A stretch of 64,000 nt of DNA. It comes from Carnobacterium mobile DSM 4848. Its GTDB lineage: Bacteria; Bacillota; Bacilli; Lactobacillales; Carnobacteriaceae. Of the stretch, positions 39,679-49,169 are shown piece after piece (positions within the stretch are counted from its first letter, which is position 1; each line of letters opens with the position of its first letter). Where the stretch lies: positions 2,403,501 to 2,467,500 of the forward strand of contig NZ_JQMR01000001.1 of assembly GCF_000744825.1 (NCBI RefSeq), given 5' to 3'. Below the pieces are notes generated by a model. The model had not been told where the DNA came from and did no database searches. It worked only from the letters and a program-made list of their open reading frames with translations. The translations under genes were made by a program, and so were the position numbers.

Positions 39679-39885
39679 GTGACAAAAGAGAGAATCGCAA
39701 CGCAAATGGTGTCATTTGTATTAAAAGTTTTACTTGTTCTTGTCTTGATCGCTATCGCTTTAATTCTTGGCATAATGGTAGGATACGGTATTTTGGGAGA
39801 CGGCAACCCTTTTGCTATTTTTGATATGTCAACTTGGGGCCACATCTTTAGTTACTTTACTAAGCCGACTATCGTCAATGGATAA
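39679..39885 (+). CDS. EpuA-family small membrane protein
   Basis: The 68-residue protein has one long hydrophobic segment (residues 12-38, VLKVLLVLVLIAIALILGIMVG). It matches the EpuA family (often labelled DNA-directed RNA polymerase subunit beta in databases, a misleading name) found after murA or mbl in lactic acid bacteria. The start is GTG 39679, with GAGGTGAG ahead. It is 27 nt downstream of mbl and probably cotranscribed. Confidence 0.75.
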   Translation: MTKERIATQMVSFVLKVLLVLVLIAIALILGIMVGYGILGDGNPFAIFDMSTWGHIFSYFTKPTIVNG

Positions 39886-39908
39886 TTAAATAAACAATTA
39901 AAAATAAG

Positions 39909-39952
39909 AAACGCCAAATAAGGAGTATGTTCCGATTTTTGGTGTTTTTTTT
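39909..39952 (+). terminator. Intrinsic terminator after the epuA-like gene
   Basis: AAACGCCAAA with TTTTGGTGTTT, followed by T-rich sequence. Confidence 0.8.
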
Positions 39953-40025
39953 GTTAAAAAAAGTGAAATGATTTGTTTTTAGCAGATAATCAATGTGAAA
40001 GGAAAGAAGACAAGGAGGAGAAGAA

Positions 40026-40397
40026 ATGAATCAAACCAATTTAGTCGGTCGGCTGGTCAGAGAAATTGAAGTAAAAGAAGTAGGAGAAGGAAAAATTGTG
40101 CTAAACAATACGCTGGCAGTAAAACGCAATTTCAAAAGCGAGCAAGGACAACAAGCCGATTTTATCCCTATTGTTGCTTGGGGCCAAGTAGCTAAATTGC
40201 TGCAGATCTATTGTGAAAAAGGAGACTTGGTGGGATTGACTGGACGCATTCAATCAAGGTCTTATTTGAGCAAAGAAGAAGAAACTATTTTTGTTATTGA
40301 ACTGCTGGTGGATGAGGTTGATTTTTTACAAGGAAAAAGAAGTACAACAAGTGCAAGCTCTTCATTTAAAGAAAGCAAACAAAATACGTCCTATTAA
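40026..40397 (+). CDS. ssbB: Short single-stranded DNA-binding protein (SsbB-like)
   Basis: The 123-residue protein has one OB fold (NLVGRLVREIEVKEV, FIPIVAWGQVAKLL, GDLVGLTGRIQSRSY). It lacks the acidic C-terminal tip (DDDIPF type) that replicative SSB uses to bind partners. The form is that of B. subtilis SsbB (YwpH), which protects incoming DNA during competence, but competence here is only a possibility. ATG 40026 follows AAGGAGGAG. Confidence 0.8.
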   Translation: MNQTNLVGRLVREIEVKEVGEGKIVLNNTLAVKRNFKSEQGQQADFIPIVAWGQVAKLLQIYCEKGDLVGLTGRIQSRSYLSKEEETIFVIELLVDEVDFLQGKRSTTSASSSFKESKQNTSY

Positions 40398-40434
40398 TAA
40401 ATGAAGAAGCAAGTAAGTTTATTTCTATTACTCG

Positions 40435-40466
40435 AAGCGCTGCCTCTTAAAAGAAGCAGCGTTTTT
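40435..40466 (+). terminator. Intrinsic terminator after ssbB-like gene
   Basis: CGCTGC and GCAGCG, with additional TCTT/AAGA pairing, followed by TTTTT. Confidence 0.85.
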
Positions 40467-40610
40467 GTACTGTGCGATATCAGTCCATTTCTATACGAAA
40501 AAAGCAAAGTAGTGGGCTTAAAATGAATCATAAGTTTATCGTTCATTTGCCTTTCAAAAAAGTGTATACTAAACTAAAGTCAGAGTTAAAGAAAAGAGAG
40601 GCTTCTTAAA

Positions 40611-41321
40611 ATGAAAATAATTATGATAGAAGATAATTCATCGGTTTGTGAAATGATGGAAATGTTTTTTCAAAAAGAACAGTGGGAAGCAAGCTTTATC
40701 CAAGATGGAAAAGAAGGATTAGATATTTTTCTTGCAGATAATGAAAGTTGGGATCTCGTTATTCTTGATTTGAATTTACCCAGTATGGATGGCATGCAAA
40801 TTTGCCGCGAAATACGTAAGGTTTCAAAAACAATTCCCATTATTATGTTGACTGCTAAAGATTCCGAAAGCGACCAAGTGATCGGATTAGAAATGGGGGC
40901 GGATGATTATGTCACCAAACCATTCAGTCCGTTAACTTTGATTGCTCGAATCAAAGCCTTAACGAGACGCGCAAACTTAAGCCGAGAAAATAATGACGAA
41001 CTAGAAAGACCCTATGAAATTGAAACCAAGCATTTAAAAATAGATAAAAAGACACGAGAAGCTTTTTTGTATGATCAAGAAATTGAGGGATTGACCCCAA
41101 AAGAGTTTGAATTATTGTATACACTTGCCAAGAATCCTAAACAAGTTTTTTCACGAGAACAATTATTGACTATGATTTGGGATTACGAGTATTTTGGAGA
41201 TGAGCGTACAGTAGATGCACATATAAAAAAATTAAGACAGAAAATCGATAAAAACGGTCCTCAAGTCATTCAAACTGTTTGGGGAGTAGGATATAAATTT
41301 GACGATACTGAGGTAGAGTAA
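40611..41321 (+). CDS. OmpR-family response regulator
   Basis: The 236-residue regulator has a receiver domain with phosphoacceptor Asp53 (LVILDLNLPSMDG), Thr in IIMLTAKD and Lys in DYVTKPF, then a winged-helix DNA-binding domain (EGLTPKEFELLYTLAKNPKQVFSREQLL, RTVDAHIKKLRQKI). The kinase gene starts at the next base after its stop. ATG 40611 follows AGAGAGG. Target genes are unknown. Confidence 0.93.
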   Translation: MKIIMIEDNSSVCEMMEMFFQKEQWEASFIQDGKEGLDIFLADNESWDLVILDLNLPSMDGMQICREIRKVSKTIPIIMLTAKDSESDQVIGLEMGADDYVTKPFSPLTLIARIKALTRRANLSRENNDELERPYEIETKHLKIDKKTREAFLYDQEIEGLTPKEFELLYTLAKNPKQVFSREQLLTMIWDYEYFGDERTVDAHIKKLRQKIDKNGPQVIQTVWGVGYKFDDTEVE

Positions 41322-42746
41322 ATGAAGTTGAAATATTTTTATCAACAAATGTTAGCTTTTTTTGCTGTGATCTTAACGTTGCTGGTTATTATGGGCTTTT
41401 CATTTTTGCAATTTGCTCGAAATACAACCTATGGAAATACAGAGAAGCAATTATACGGCTATGCTGAGGCGTTGATTTCAAGCGGCTTGCAACAAGACCA
41501 GCTCGATAATGGACAGCTGGTGTTGAGTAACCAAGGAGTGACAGTCAGTGTATTCAGCAATAAAGACCTAATGATTTATCCTAAGACGGATAAGGCCTAT
41601 TCAAGCGGTCTTTCAGAACAAGACCTGAAAAAGTTGGCAGCAGGTAAACGACTTTCTTTAACAGTGCGTCAAAAAGACTTTTATGGCAATGATCAACAAA
41701 TGGCAATTGTGTATTTGCCTTTTTTCACACAGGATAACGGAGTCTTTTCAGGATTCGTGGCTGTTAGTTCGCCTATCAGCGGGATTGAAGCTACTTTGAT
41801 GGCTTTGCGAAACAATCTCTTTAGTGCATTCTTATTTTCTTCTCTAGGTGCGTTTATCATCAGCTTGATTTTTGCTAAATACCAAGTGAACCGTATTAAT
41901 CGATTAAGACGAGCCACTCATACCGTTGCGGGCGGCGGGTTTGATATTCAATTGGAAAATCATGGCAGAGATGAATTTGATGATTTAGCTGGTGATTTTA
42001 ATAGTATGGTAAATTCTTTGAAGAGTTCTCAAGAAGAAATTGAACGCCAAGAAAACCGGCGTAGGCAATTTATGGCCGATGCTGCCCATGAGATGCGAAC
42101 GCCGTTGACTACTATTAACGGGCTGTTGGAAGGTCTGGAACACGATATGATACCAGAACATCAAAAGCAACGGAGTATTGAATTGATGCACAATGAAACC
42201 CGTCGATTGATCCGTTTAGTAAATGAAAATTTAGATTATGAAAAAATCCGTTCTAATCAAATCATTTTACGTAAACAAAGCTTTAATGCACATGAAGCAT
42301 TGGAAATGATCGTTGAACAGCTTTCGAGCAAGGCCCAAACAGCTAATGATCGTCTGATTTTGGACTGTCCGCTAGATATGCAGATTTACGCCGACTATGA
42401 CCGTTTTGTTCAAATTATGGTCAACCTTATTCAAAATGCGATTCAATTCACGAAAGACGGAGAAATTAAGCTTACAGGTCGAATGAATCCATATGAAAGC
42501 ATCATTACTATTGAAGATTCTGGAATAGGAATGGAAGCAAAAGAAGTGGAGAACATTTGGGAACGTTACTATAAAGCCGATGTCTCTAGAAAAAATACAT
42601 TATATGGCGAGTCAGGGTTAGGTCTAGCTATTGTCCAACAACTGATGAATTTACATGAAGCAACAATCACGGTTGAGAGCACACCTAGAAAAGGGACAAC
42701 ATTTACATTGGTTTTTCCTTTTGAAGAAGACCGTTCAGCAAACTAA
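41322..42746 (+). CDS. Two-component sensor histidine kinase
   Basis: The 474-residue membrane kinase has two membrane helices (about residues 12-32 and 162-185) enclosing an extracytoplasmic sensor of about 130 residues, then HAMP (VNRINRLRRATHTVAGGGFD), the H-box with His256 (MADAAHEMRTPLTTINGLLEG), N-box (QIMVNLIQNAIQFT) and G-boxes (DSGIGM, GESGLGLAI). It starts immediately after the regulator stop, so the two are translationally coupled. The signal is unknown; a cell-envelope role is plausible but not shown. Confidence 0.93.
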   Translation: MKLKYFYQQMLAFFAVILTLLVIMGFSFLQFARNTTYGNTEKQLYGYAEALISSGLQQDQLDNGQLVLSNQGVTVSVFSNKDLMIYPKTDKAYSSGLSEQDLKKLAAGKRLSLTVRQKDFYGNDQQMAIVYLPFFTQDNGVFSGFVAVSSPISGIEATLMALRNNLFSAFLFSSLGAFIISLIFAKYQVNRINRLRRATHTVAGGGFDIQLENHGRDEFDDLAGDFNSMVNSLKSSQEEIERQENRRRQFMADAAHEMRTPLTTINGLLEGLEHDMIPEHQKQRSIELMHNETRRLIRLVNENLDYEKIRSNQIILRKQSFNAHEALEMIVEQLSSKAQTANDRLILDCPLDMQIYADYDRFVQIMVNLIQNAIQFTKDGEIKLTGRMNPYESIITIEDSGIGMEAKEVENIWERYYKADVSRKNTLYGESGLGLAIVQQLMNLHEATITVESTPRKGTTFTLVFPFEEDRSAN

Positions 42747-42774
42747 AACAGCAAACAAAAAAATGGTTGTATAA

Positions 42775-43045
42775 CATTTGATGTTGATCAGTAATAAAAC
42801 TGATTTCCTTCTCATTCAAAATGATTTAGAAAATATCTCAAAAATTTTTGAAGGAATAGGGAGTTGCTTGTAGCCATGTAAAGGATACAAAGAGAATTAC
42901 TTAGCGTTAGGCTTTAGCCCTTACGCTAAGTTTGACACTTGTAAGTTTTGAGATGCGTTTTTTGGCTCAAAACGGTCCCATGGCTTTCCACAAGTAATCT
43001 CGTAGTTCGGAGGAAATTTTCTTACCAACGCCAGAAAATGAAGAA
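42775..43045 (+). repeat. Family-1 dispersed structured element, copy B
   Basis: The layout is as in copy A: GGAATAGGGAGTTGCTTGT then GCCATG on the left, CCATGGC then ACAAGT on the right. The inner stems are ACTTAGCGT with ACGCTAAGT and GTTTTGAG with CTCAAAAC. The outer arms TGTTGAT and ACCAACG (43024-43030) pair less well here. It lies between the convergent sensor kinase and ltaS genes, before the ltaS terminator. Confidence 0.85.
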
Positions 43046-43096
43046 CTCAAAAAATCCGATGTACTTAGCCTTTTAAGCTGAGTGCATCGGATTTTC
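43046..43096 (-). terminator. Intrinsic terminator after ltaS
   Basis: AAAATCCGATG and CATCGGATTTT form the stem, with a T-run on the minus strand. Confidence 0.85.
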
Positions 43097-43099
43097 TTA

Positions 43100-45244
43100 T
43101 TAATTAGTTGTTTCTGTTTCAACGGGTTCGTCGCTAGCGACTGGTATTTCTTCATCATTGGTTTTTAACTCAGGAGCATTAGTTTTATATAAATCAGCTG
43201 TTGAGCGACCACCGTTTAGATGATATAAACTCGTTGATTTATCGCCCAGTTCTTCGTTGATCGTTTTTAATTGTTCAATTTGGTTCTGGTAATCATAAGA
43301 AGCGGGATCAATTTCTTTTAATCCTTCAGGAGTATAGAAACGCAATAAATCACTATTCAAAATACTGTCAGATAAGCTCAATTGTGTAGCTACAGCTTCT
43401 TTCAGCTTTTCTTTTTCAGCGATGACTTCTTCTGATGGTTCTTCAATCAATTCGCCGGTAGCTGTATCATAAATGTTTGAACCGTTAATGGTATATTTAG
43501 GTGTAACAACATCACCATTACGGAAAGCGACGGTTTGATCATGATCTGCTGAGAATAAATCAGTTCCCAACATGACATTGTCTTTTGTTTCCACGCCTAG
43601 TAAGTGCATCAATGTAGGCAGCATATCTACTTGTCCGCCGAATTGTTCGTTGATCTTTCCATTAGTCGTTCCAGGAATATGATACATTAACGGAATACGT
43701 TGCATCATATCATTATTGTAGCCATCCCATGTTTCAGGATCTTCACCTAATAAAGGAGCTAATGTTTTATTTCTTGAATTTGAAATACCATAGTGGTCTC
43801 CGTATAAGACGATAACAGAATTCTCATACAGACCAGAATCTTTCAGGTAATTGAAAAATTCTTCAACTGCTTGATCCAAATAATGAGCCGTTACAAAGTA
43901 ATTGTTGATCGTATCGTCTGCTGTTTGAGCAGGTTTGAAGTCAACGTTTGCTTCATCCAAAGGATATGGGAAGTGATTGGAAACAGAAATCATTTTAGTA
44001 TAAAAAGGTTGAGGCAGTTGTTCCAAGTATTGAACAGATTCTTTAAAGAATAATTTATCTTTTAATCCATATTCCAGCGTGTTGCCTTCAGACATATCAT
44101 AATAACTGGCATCAAAGAAGTAATCGACGCCCATTTGTTTATATGTGTTGTTTCGATTCCAGAATGAACCAACATTCCCGTGCATCACTGCACTGGTATA
44201 GTCTTTTTCTGAACCTAGAATTTGAGAAGCGGATTCAAACGTGTTGCTGCCGCCGACTTGGGTAAATGCACCGCCTTGCGGTAAACCGAATAACGAGTTT
44301 TCTAACAACATCTCAGAATCTGACGTTTTTCCTTGTCCTACTTGATGGAACAAGTTAGAAAAACTTTGCGTTTGTTGATCATGGTAAATACTATTTAAGA
44401 AAGGAGTAACTTCGTGTAATTCACCATTTTCATCTTCTAATTTGTAATCAATCAGAAATTGTTGGAAACTTTCTAAATGCAAGTAAATAACATTGCGGTT
44501 TTCAGCAATCCCAAACATATCTGGATTTGGTGCAGCATAATGGTCATCTAGGTAAGAAAGAACGGCTTCCATATCAGATTCATCAGCGTTTGCTTTATGC
44601 TGATTCGATTGAGCAGTTTGATAGCCATCATACATTGTAAAGAAGTTGATCCCTAAGTACTTTACAATGTAATTCCGGTCAAATGTACGAGCTAATAGTT
44701 GCGGACGATTGCTTTCCGATAGTGCAAGATTGCCTGCAAATAAAGTAACAGCCAAGGTAGTGATTGCAATAGCAGAACGCTTTTTATATGGACGTATATC
44801 AATTTTGATTTTCTTGGTCAAAACCAGACCTAATAAGAAAATAAAGTCAATCCAATAAAAAATATCTCGGGCTGACAATAAAGCTGTTGTACTAGCACCT
44901 AATCCGCCAGCTACGTTTCCTGCTCCCAGCATGGTCGTTACGGCAAGAAAATCAGAAAATTCCCGGTAATAGAGAATATTGGCGAATAACAAAGTACTTA
45001 ATAAAAAGTAAATGACAAATAGCGCAGTGTACGCCTTCTTGCTCTTTTTAAAATAAAGTGCGATAGAAAAGAACAAAACTGTACTAGCAACCGGGTTGAA
45101 GAACAAGATAAATTGCTGCATTGCTCCGGTAACACCGAGTGAAAATTCCCTCGTGTAGCTGAGATAAGTTTTTGCCCAAAACAAAACGACTGCTAAAGAA
45201 AAGAAACCGAGCCGTGTATTGAGTATATTTTTTAGTTTAGTCAC
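43100..45244 (-). CDS. ltaS: Lipoteichoic acid synthase, LtaS-type sulfatase-fold membrane enzyme
   Basis: The 714-residue enzyme polymerises glycerol-phosphate from phosphatidylglycerol outside the membrane. Five N-terminal helices (residues about 10-180) precede the extracellular sulfatase domain. The catalytic Thr307 lies in VGQGKTSDSEMLL and metal ligands are Glu258 (YLHLESFQ) and the DH of VLYGDHYGIS, at spacings matching Staphylococcus aureus LtaS. The tail of about 70 residues after the domain is longer than usual. The start is GTG 45244 after AAGGAGG. A promoter lies just downstream of an inserted IS element. Confidence 0.93.
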   Translation of the reverse strand: MTKLKNILNTRLGFFSLAVVLFWAKTYLSYTREFSLGVTGAMQQFILFFNPVASTVLFFSIALYFKKSKKAYTALFVIYFLLSTLLFANILYYREFSDFLAVTTMLGAGNVAGGLGASTTALLSARDIFYWIDFIFLLGLVLTKKIKIDIRPYKKRSAIAITTLAVTLFAGNLALSESNRPQLLARTFDRNYIVKYLGINFFTMYDGYQTAQSNQHKANADESDMEAVLSYLDDHYAAPNPDMFGIAENRNVIYLHLESFQQFLIDYKLEDENGELHEVTPFLNSIYHDQQTQSFSNLFHQVGQGKTSDSEMLLENSLFGLPQGGAFTQVGGSNTFESASQILGSEKDYTSAVMHGNVGSFWNRNNTYKQMGVDYFFDASYYDMSEGNTLEYGLKDKLFFKESVQYLEQLPQPFYTKMISVSNHFPYPLDEANVDFKPAQTADDTINNYFVTAHYLDQAVEEFFNYLKDSGLYENSVIVLYGDHYGISNSRNKTLAPLLGEDPETWDGYNNDMMQRIPLMYHIPGTTNGKINEQFGGQVDMLPTLMHLLGVETKDNVMLGTDLFSADHDQTVAFRNGDVVTPKYTINGSNIYDTATGELIEEPSEEVIAEKEKLKEAVATQLSLSDSILNSDLLRFYTPEGLKEIDPASYDYQNQIEQLKTINEELGDKSTSLYHLNGGRSTADLYKTNAPELKTNDEEIPVASDEPVETETTN

Positions 45245-45359
45245 TGATTTAAATCCTCCTTAAAAATACGAAGAACAGGATAGATGTTCTTTTATTTGAA
45301 TTGAAAAAATTTCATGTTTTTTTTGAATGGTTGGATTTCTTCAAAAGATATCACTCTAT

Positions 45360-45388
45360 ATTTTACAGCTAATTTACAAGTTAGTCAA
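45360..45388 (-). promoter_or_regulatory. Promoter of ltaS
   Basis: On the minus strand TTGACT (45388-45383), a 17-bp spacer and TAAAAT (45365-45360). The IS element ends 17 bp upstream of the -35, so the core promoter is intact. Confidence 0.7.
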
Positions 45389-45394
45389 TTTTAT

Positions 45395-47094
45395 CAGCTG
45401 AATGGTTTGTGTCAAGTTTTTCTCGAGCGTCCTATTCCTTCACTAGTTTAGGCACTCTATTTTTGTACACCCATCAGCTACCGCACGGCTCCGCCGCTTG
45501 CTGGCCCATCTTTTGGAAGAACGTTCCTAAAACCAGGAACCTTCTCCCAAAAGACAGGAATTAACGAAAACTTTTAATTAATTGTCCTATTGCCGATGAA
45601 CGAGAGGCATACAATGGAATGATCCCATTCTTTGCCCCGACTGACTGCCGTGTTTTCTCATGCAATAACGACGATAAACGAACCGTTTGGTTCAGCTTGC
45701 GTTGTTGTCTCGCACTTCTATTTTGTTGGTGAAGATAGTCTTCACGCAAGGTGTGATTGAACATCCCTTGTTTTACCTTTACCATAGCTTCGCAACCTTC
45801 TGCACTCCAATGCATTCCTCGCTTTTTCATGCGAAAAGAGATGTGTCGTTGATTCGACTCCATTGCGCCTAATCCTCTGGCGCCTTTCGGAGCCTGTTCT
45901 ACTTTTTCGCGCCAATCGAAAATCCGATCCCAATTCCGTAAAACATAGGTTCTAAATGTATTCAGTTTTTCCACTGCTGCTGTTTCGTCTAACGTACTTT
46001 CATACGTATCCAGCCAAATAGTTAAATGATCTAAATCATGCGTCTTTAATGCTTGCTTGACCTGCTGTTTAAAAACGTTAGTTTTCACGCCAAATGCACG
46101 ATTCAAGCCTTGGAAGACATGATAAGAGTCTAGCTGATTGAGAACGGGATAATTCGATTGAGAAAAAGCTTCTTGGAATCTATCTGCAGTATAGCCTTGT
46201 CCACCGTCACTATTGGTAATGACTTGGGCTTGTTGTAAGGCATAATGATTCGCTGTAAAGGCTTGAACCTCTGCCCAAAAACCAGCGGTTTTTTTAGTCG
46301 TCATAATGGCTTTAGGTTCCTTTAAGGAAACGCGTTTTCCGTTTTTATTCCAGCCTTCGTAAAGAATGGCATGACGAACTTCTAAGCTTTTTTTCTTTTC
46401 TGTTCCACGAACAAAAACGCCATCCGCTTCGGCATAGAAATAGTCCACTTTTTTCCCTTCTGGTAATTCAGCTGCTTCTTCTAGCTCCAATACGCTTTCT
46501 TCATCTTCACGTGCTTGTGCTGATCCAACGCGTTTAAGAAGACTGCCAACTGTTTGGTGGCTGATTGTGACAGCCGTCCATTCATTTAGCATAGTTGCAG
46601 TATCTCGATAAGTAGCTTTACTCGCCAACTCAGCCACTTTTACTTCTACTAATGGACTATGACGCTGATATTTTCGAATGCCTAACCACTCATCTAGTGG
46701 ATAATGATTCTGATCCGTGTGATCTACCATTAAGGTACGATAGTACCGAACGGGACCGAAAATAAATTGGACCGTTTTCCAATCTTCTCGTTTCACTTTC
46801 CAACCTTCAAGTTGTTTCTCCTCTTTGATCACCTGATTGATATGAGTGAAGACATCTCCCACTAATTCAGAAAATACTTCATACATATAAACCTGAATAG
46901 CTTCTTCTGTCTCTATTAAATTGTTTGAATCCTTTATTATTTGGTAAACCTTTGATATAATCTTATTCATAAGAAGGCCTCTTTCAATTATGTATTTGCC
47001 GGTCAAGCATACATTTATGATAGAACGCCTTCTTTCTTTTTGCCAGTAAAAAATAATAATATCTCGAGAACTATTTTACACATACAGCTGAATG
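45395..47094 (-). mobile_element. ISLre2-family insertion sequence, complete, with 10-bp direct repeats
   Basis: CAGCTGAATG occurs directly at 45395-45404 and 47085-47094 and encloses about 1680 bp. Inside these, the ends are imperfect inverted repeats: TTTGTGTCAAGTTTTTCTCGAG at the left and, read inward from the right, TATGTGTAAAATAGTTCTCGAG. The only gene is the intact ISLre2 transposase. The repeats are read as a target-site duplication, so the element is a whole, fairly recent insertion between ltaS and the vanZ-like gene. A further inverted repeat (TTTTGGAAGAA against TTCTCCCAAAA) after the transposase stop may be its terminator. Confidence 0.88.
45561..46970 (-). CDS. ISLre2-family transposase (UPF0236)
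   Basis: The 469-residue protein matches the ISLre2 transposase family (UPF0236): an N-terminal helical segment, WLGIRKYQRHSPLVEVKVAELASKATYRDTATMLN, a DDE-like core with YAEADGVFVRG and VITNSDGGQGYT, and GARGLGAMESNQRHISFRMKKRGMHWS near the end. It is uninterrupted and should be functional. ATG 46970 follows AGAGGCC; the frame extends to 47006 without a ribosome site. Confidence 0.92.
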   Translation of the reverse strand: MNKIISKVYQIIKDSNNLIETEEAIQVYMYEVFSELVGDVFTHINQVIKEEKQLEGWKVKREDWKTVQFIFGPVRYYRTLMVDHTDQNHYPLDEWLGIRKYQRHSPLVEVKVAELASKATYRDTATMLNEWTAVTISHQTVGSLLKRVGSAQAREDEESVLELEEAAELPEGKKVDYFYAEADGVFVRGTEKKKSLEVRHAILYEGWNKNGKRVSLKEPKAIMTTKKTAGFWAEVQAFTANHYALQQAQVITNSDGGQGYTADRFQEAFSQSNYPVLNQLDSYHVFQGLNRAFGVKTNVFKQQVKQALKTHDLDHLTIWLDTYESTLDETAAVEKLNTFRTYVLRNWDRIFDWREKVEQAPKGARGLGAMESNQRHISFRMKKRGMHWSAEGCEAMVKVKQGMFNHTLREDYLHQQNRSARQQRKLNQTVRLSSLLHEKTRQSVGAKNGIIPLYASRSSAIGQLIKSFR

Positions 47095-47244
47095 ATACCA
47101 GTCAAACGTAAGAAAAAGACGGCTAGAACAGGCTGATCTAACAGAAGGTTAAATTTAAGTAAAGTTTCTGTTCATTTTAATCAAAAAAAGACGTAGAGTA
47201 AGTTATAATAAGGAACATCAGATAAAGGGAGGTTTTGCCTCACA

Positions 47245-47892
47245 ATGTATTTTTTACAAAGTTTATTTGACTTAACAGAGAATATGTTCGGAGATTCAAT
47301 CAATCATTTTCCATTAATCGAGCTCATCTTTTATAGTCTGGATCAAGCATTATTTTATTTTATCTTTTGGGTAGTGGGGCGTAGTCTTTATCTTATTTTT
47401 GTCAACAGGAAGAAAGAGGCTTTTAACATCCGGCGAGAAGTTATTTTAAGCACCTTTATTTTTTATGTCATTTTATTGGTACATTTAACAGTCTTTCGAG
47501 AAGAGAACAGGATTGGGAACGTAGAACTGTCTATTCGATCTCTAGATCAAATTAATTTGACGCCTTTTGTTCATACCTTTAAACTGACAGAAGGAGTGAC
47601 TTTGTTTGACTATTATTATAATTTGTATGGAAACATCCTTTGGTTCATCCCGATGGGGTTTGGTACGGCTTATTTAATGAAAAAAAAGCCCTTTTTCTTT
47701 AAAACTTTATTGATTGGTTTTAGTGTATCTTTTTCAATTGAAACCATGCAATTTTTATTTCAAACAGGGATCGCTGATATAGATGACTTGATTTTCAATA
47801 CGACCGGAACACTAGTAGGATTGCTGCTCTATATAGTCAGCCACTGGATCTACTGTAAAATAAGAGCTGAAAAAGAAAGAAAAAGTGAGTAG
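47245..47892 (+). CDS. VanZ family membrane protein
   Basis: The 215-residue protein has five helices. The VanZ core is clear: NLYGNILWFIPMGFGTAYLM, ETMQFLFQTGIADIDDLIFNTTGTLVGLLLY. VanZ proteins can raise tolerance to teicoplanin or other envelope-active peptides by an unclear route. The ATG at 47245 follows GGGAGG at 12 nt. TATAAT near 47204 is the probable -10. It now lies behind the IS element. Confidence 0.85.
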   Translation: MYFLQSLFDLTENMFGDSINHFPLIELIFYSLDQALFYFIFWVVGRSLYLIFVNRKKEAFNIRREVILSTFIFYVILLVHLTVFREENRIGNVELSIRSLDQINLTPFVHTFKLTEGVTLFDYYYNLYGNILWFIPMGFGTAYLMKKKPFFFKTLLIGFSVSFSIETMQFLFQTGIADIDDLIFNTTGTLVGLLLYIVSHWIYCKIRAEKERKSE

Positions 47893-47950
47893 GAGTTATA
47901 ATTTAATCATTTTATTGTAAAAAAAAAGACTTAAAAGGAGTTCAACAATC

Positions 47951-49129
47951 GTGGAAAAATATATGTTAAAAAGACGGGCAACAGAACGTGCTCGTAATGG
48001 GTATCCTTTACTGGTATTGGAAGATTTCGTTAAAGAACCAAAAGTAGCAGAAGGCACGTTGGTAGAATGCATAGATGAACAAAGAAAATTTGTGGCGATT
48101 GCTTACTTGGCGAAACAAAATAAAGGCGATGGTTGGATATTAACTACACAGCCATCTGTAAAAATTGATCAATCTTTTTTTGAAAATCTCTTTCAAGAAG
48201 CCATTGATCACCGGTCAATTTTCAAGTTGAATGAACAAACGACCGCTTATCGTATTTTCAATGGAGAAGGCGATGGATTAGGCGGAATTACGATTGATTT
48301 TTATGCAGATTACTATGTTATTTCATGGTACAGTCAAGGAATTTATAAGCACCGGGATACAATCATAGCGGCTTTCGAAGCTGTTGTACCAGAATACCAA
48401 GGAATTTATGAGAAGTTACGTTTTGAAACTAAGGCTAAACCAGCAACAGATCTGATTGCCGGAAAACCGGCACCTGAGCCTTTGGTAATCAAAGAAAATG
48501 GAATCAAGTATGCTACTTATTTAAATGACGGGCTGATGACAGGCATTTTCTTAGATCAACGAGACGTTCGTCAAAGTTTATTGGAAAATTACGCAATGGG
48601 CAAATCAGTACTAAACACATTTAGTTATACTGGGGCTTTTTCAGTTGCTGCAGCAATGGGCGGTGCAACTGAAACCACCAGCGTAGATTTAGCCAAACGC
48701 AGTTTACCCAAAACAATCGAACAATTTGAATTGAATGGACTTGATCCGGCTAATCAGACTATTCGGGTAATGGACGTTTTTGATTACTTTAAATACGCCC
48801 TTCGCCATCACTTATTTTTTGACGTAGTAGTGGTTGATCCGCCAAGTTTTGCTCGTTCAAAAAAACGGACATTCAGTGCGGTTAAAGATTATAGTCTGTT
48901 ACTGGAAGATATAATCCAATTGACTGCATCCAACGGCATCATTATTGCATCAACGAATGCAGCGAATGTTACCACTAAAAAGTTCGAAGGATTTATTGAA
49001 GAAGCTTTTAACAATCAACAAACTGCTTATACAATAGAAGAAAAATATACCTTGCCAGATGATTTCAAAATCAATCCTGCATTTTCTCAAGGAGATTATT
49101 TGAAAGTATATGTAATACGTAAAAAATAA
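47951..49129 (+). CDS. Class I SAM-dependent rRNA methyltransferase (RlmI-like)
   Basis: The 392-residue protein has an N-terminal PUA domain (VEKYMLKRRATERARNGYPLL), a central EEHEE-type linker (YRIFNGEGDGLGGITIDFY) and a C-terminal methyltransferase with GKSVLNTFSYTGAFSVAAAMGGA and the catalytic-site motif VVVDPPSFARSK. It would methylate a cytosine (m5C) of 23S rRNA; the exact position is not certain in Firmicutes. The start is GTG 47951 with AAGGAG 10 nt ahead. Confidence 0.9.
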   Translation: MEKYMLKRRATERARNGYPLLVLEDFVKEPKVAEGTLVECIDEQRKFVAIAYLAKQNKGDGWILTTQPSVKIDQSFFENLFQEAIDHRSIFKLNEQTTAYRIFNGEGDGLGGITIDFYADYYVISWYSQGIYKHRDTIIAAFEAVVPEYQGIYEKLRFETKAKPATDLIAGKPAPEPLVIKENGIKYATYLNDGLMTGIFLDQRDVRQSLLENYAMGKSVLNTFSYTGAFSVAAAMGGATETTSVDLAKRSLPKTIEQFELNGLDPANQTIRVMDVFDYFKYALRHHLFFDVVVVDPPSFARSKKRTFSAVKDYSLLLEDIIQLTASNGIIIASTNAANVTTKKFEGFIEEAFNNQQTAYTIEEKYTLPDDFKINPAFSQGDYLKVYVIRKK

Positions 49130-49169
49130 ATAATTCTCAAATGAAAGAGCTAAAGAAGGTTAGAAATAA

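Noticed and set aside
39679-39885. RNA polymerase subunit
   Set aside because: The database label for this family is misleading; the sequence is a single membrane helix protein of the EpuA type.
45561-46970. Conserved cellular protein UPF0236
   Set aside because: It is enclosed by inverted ends and 10-bp direct repeats, so it is an IS transposase.
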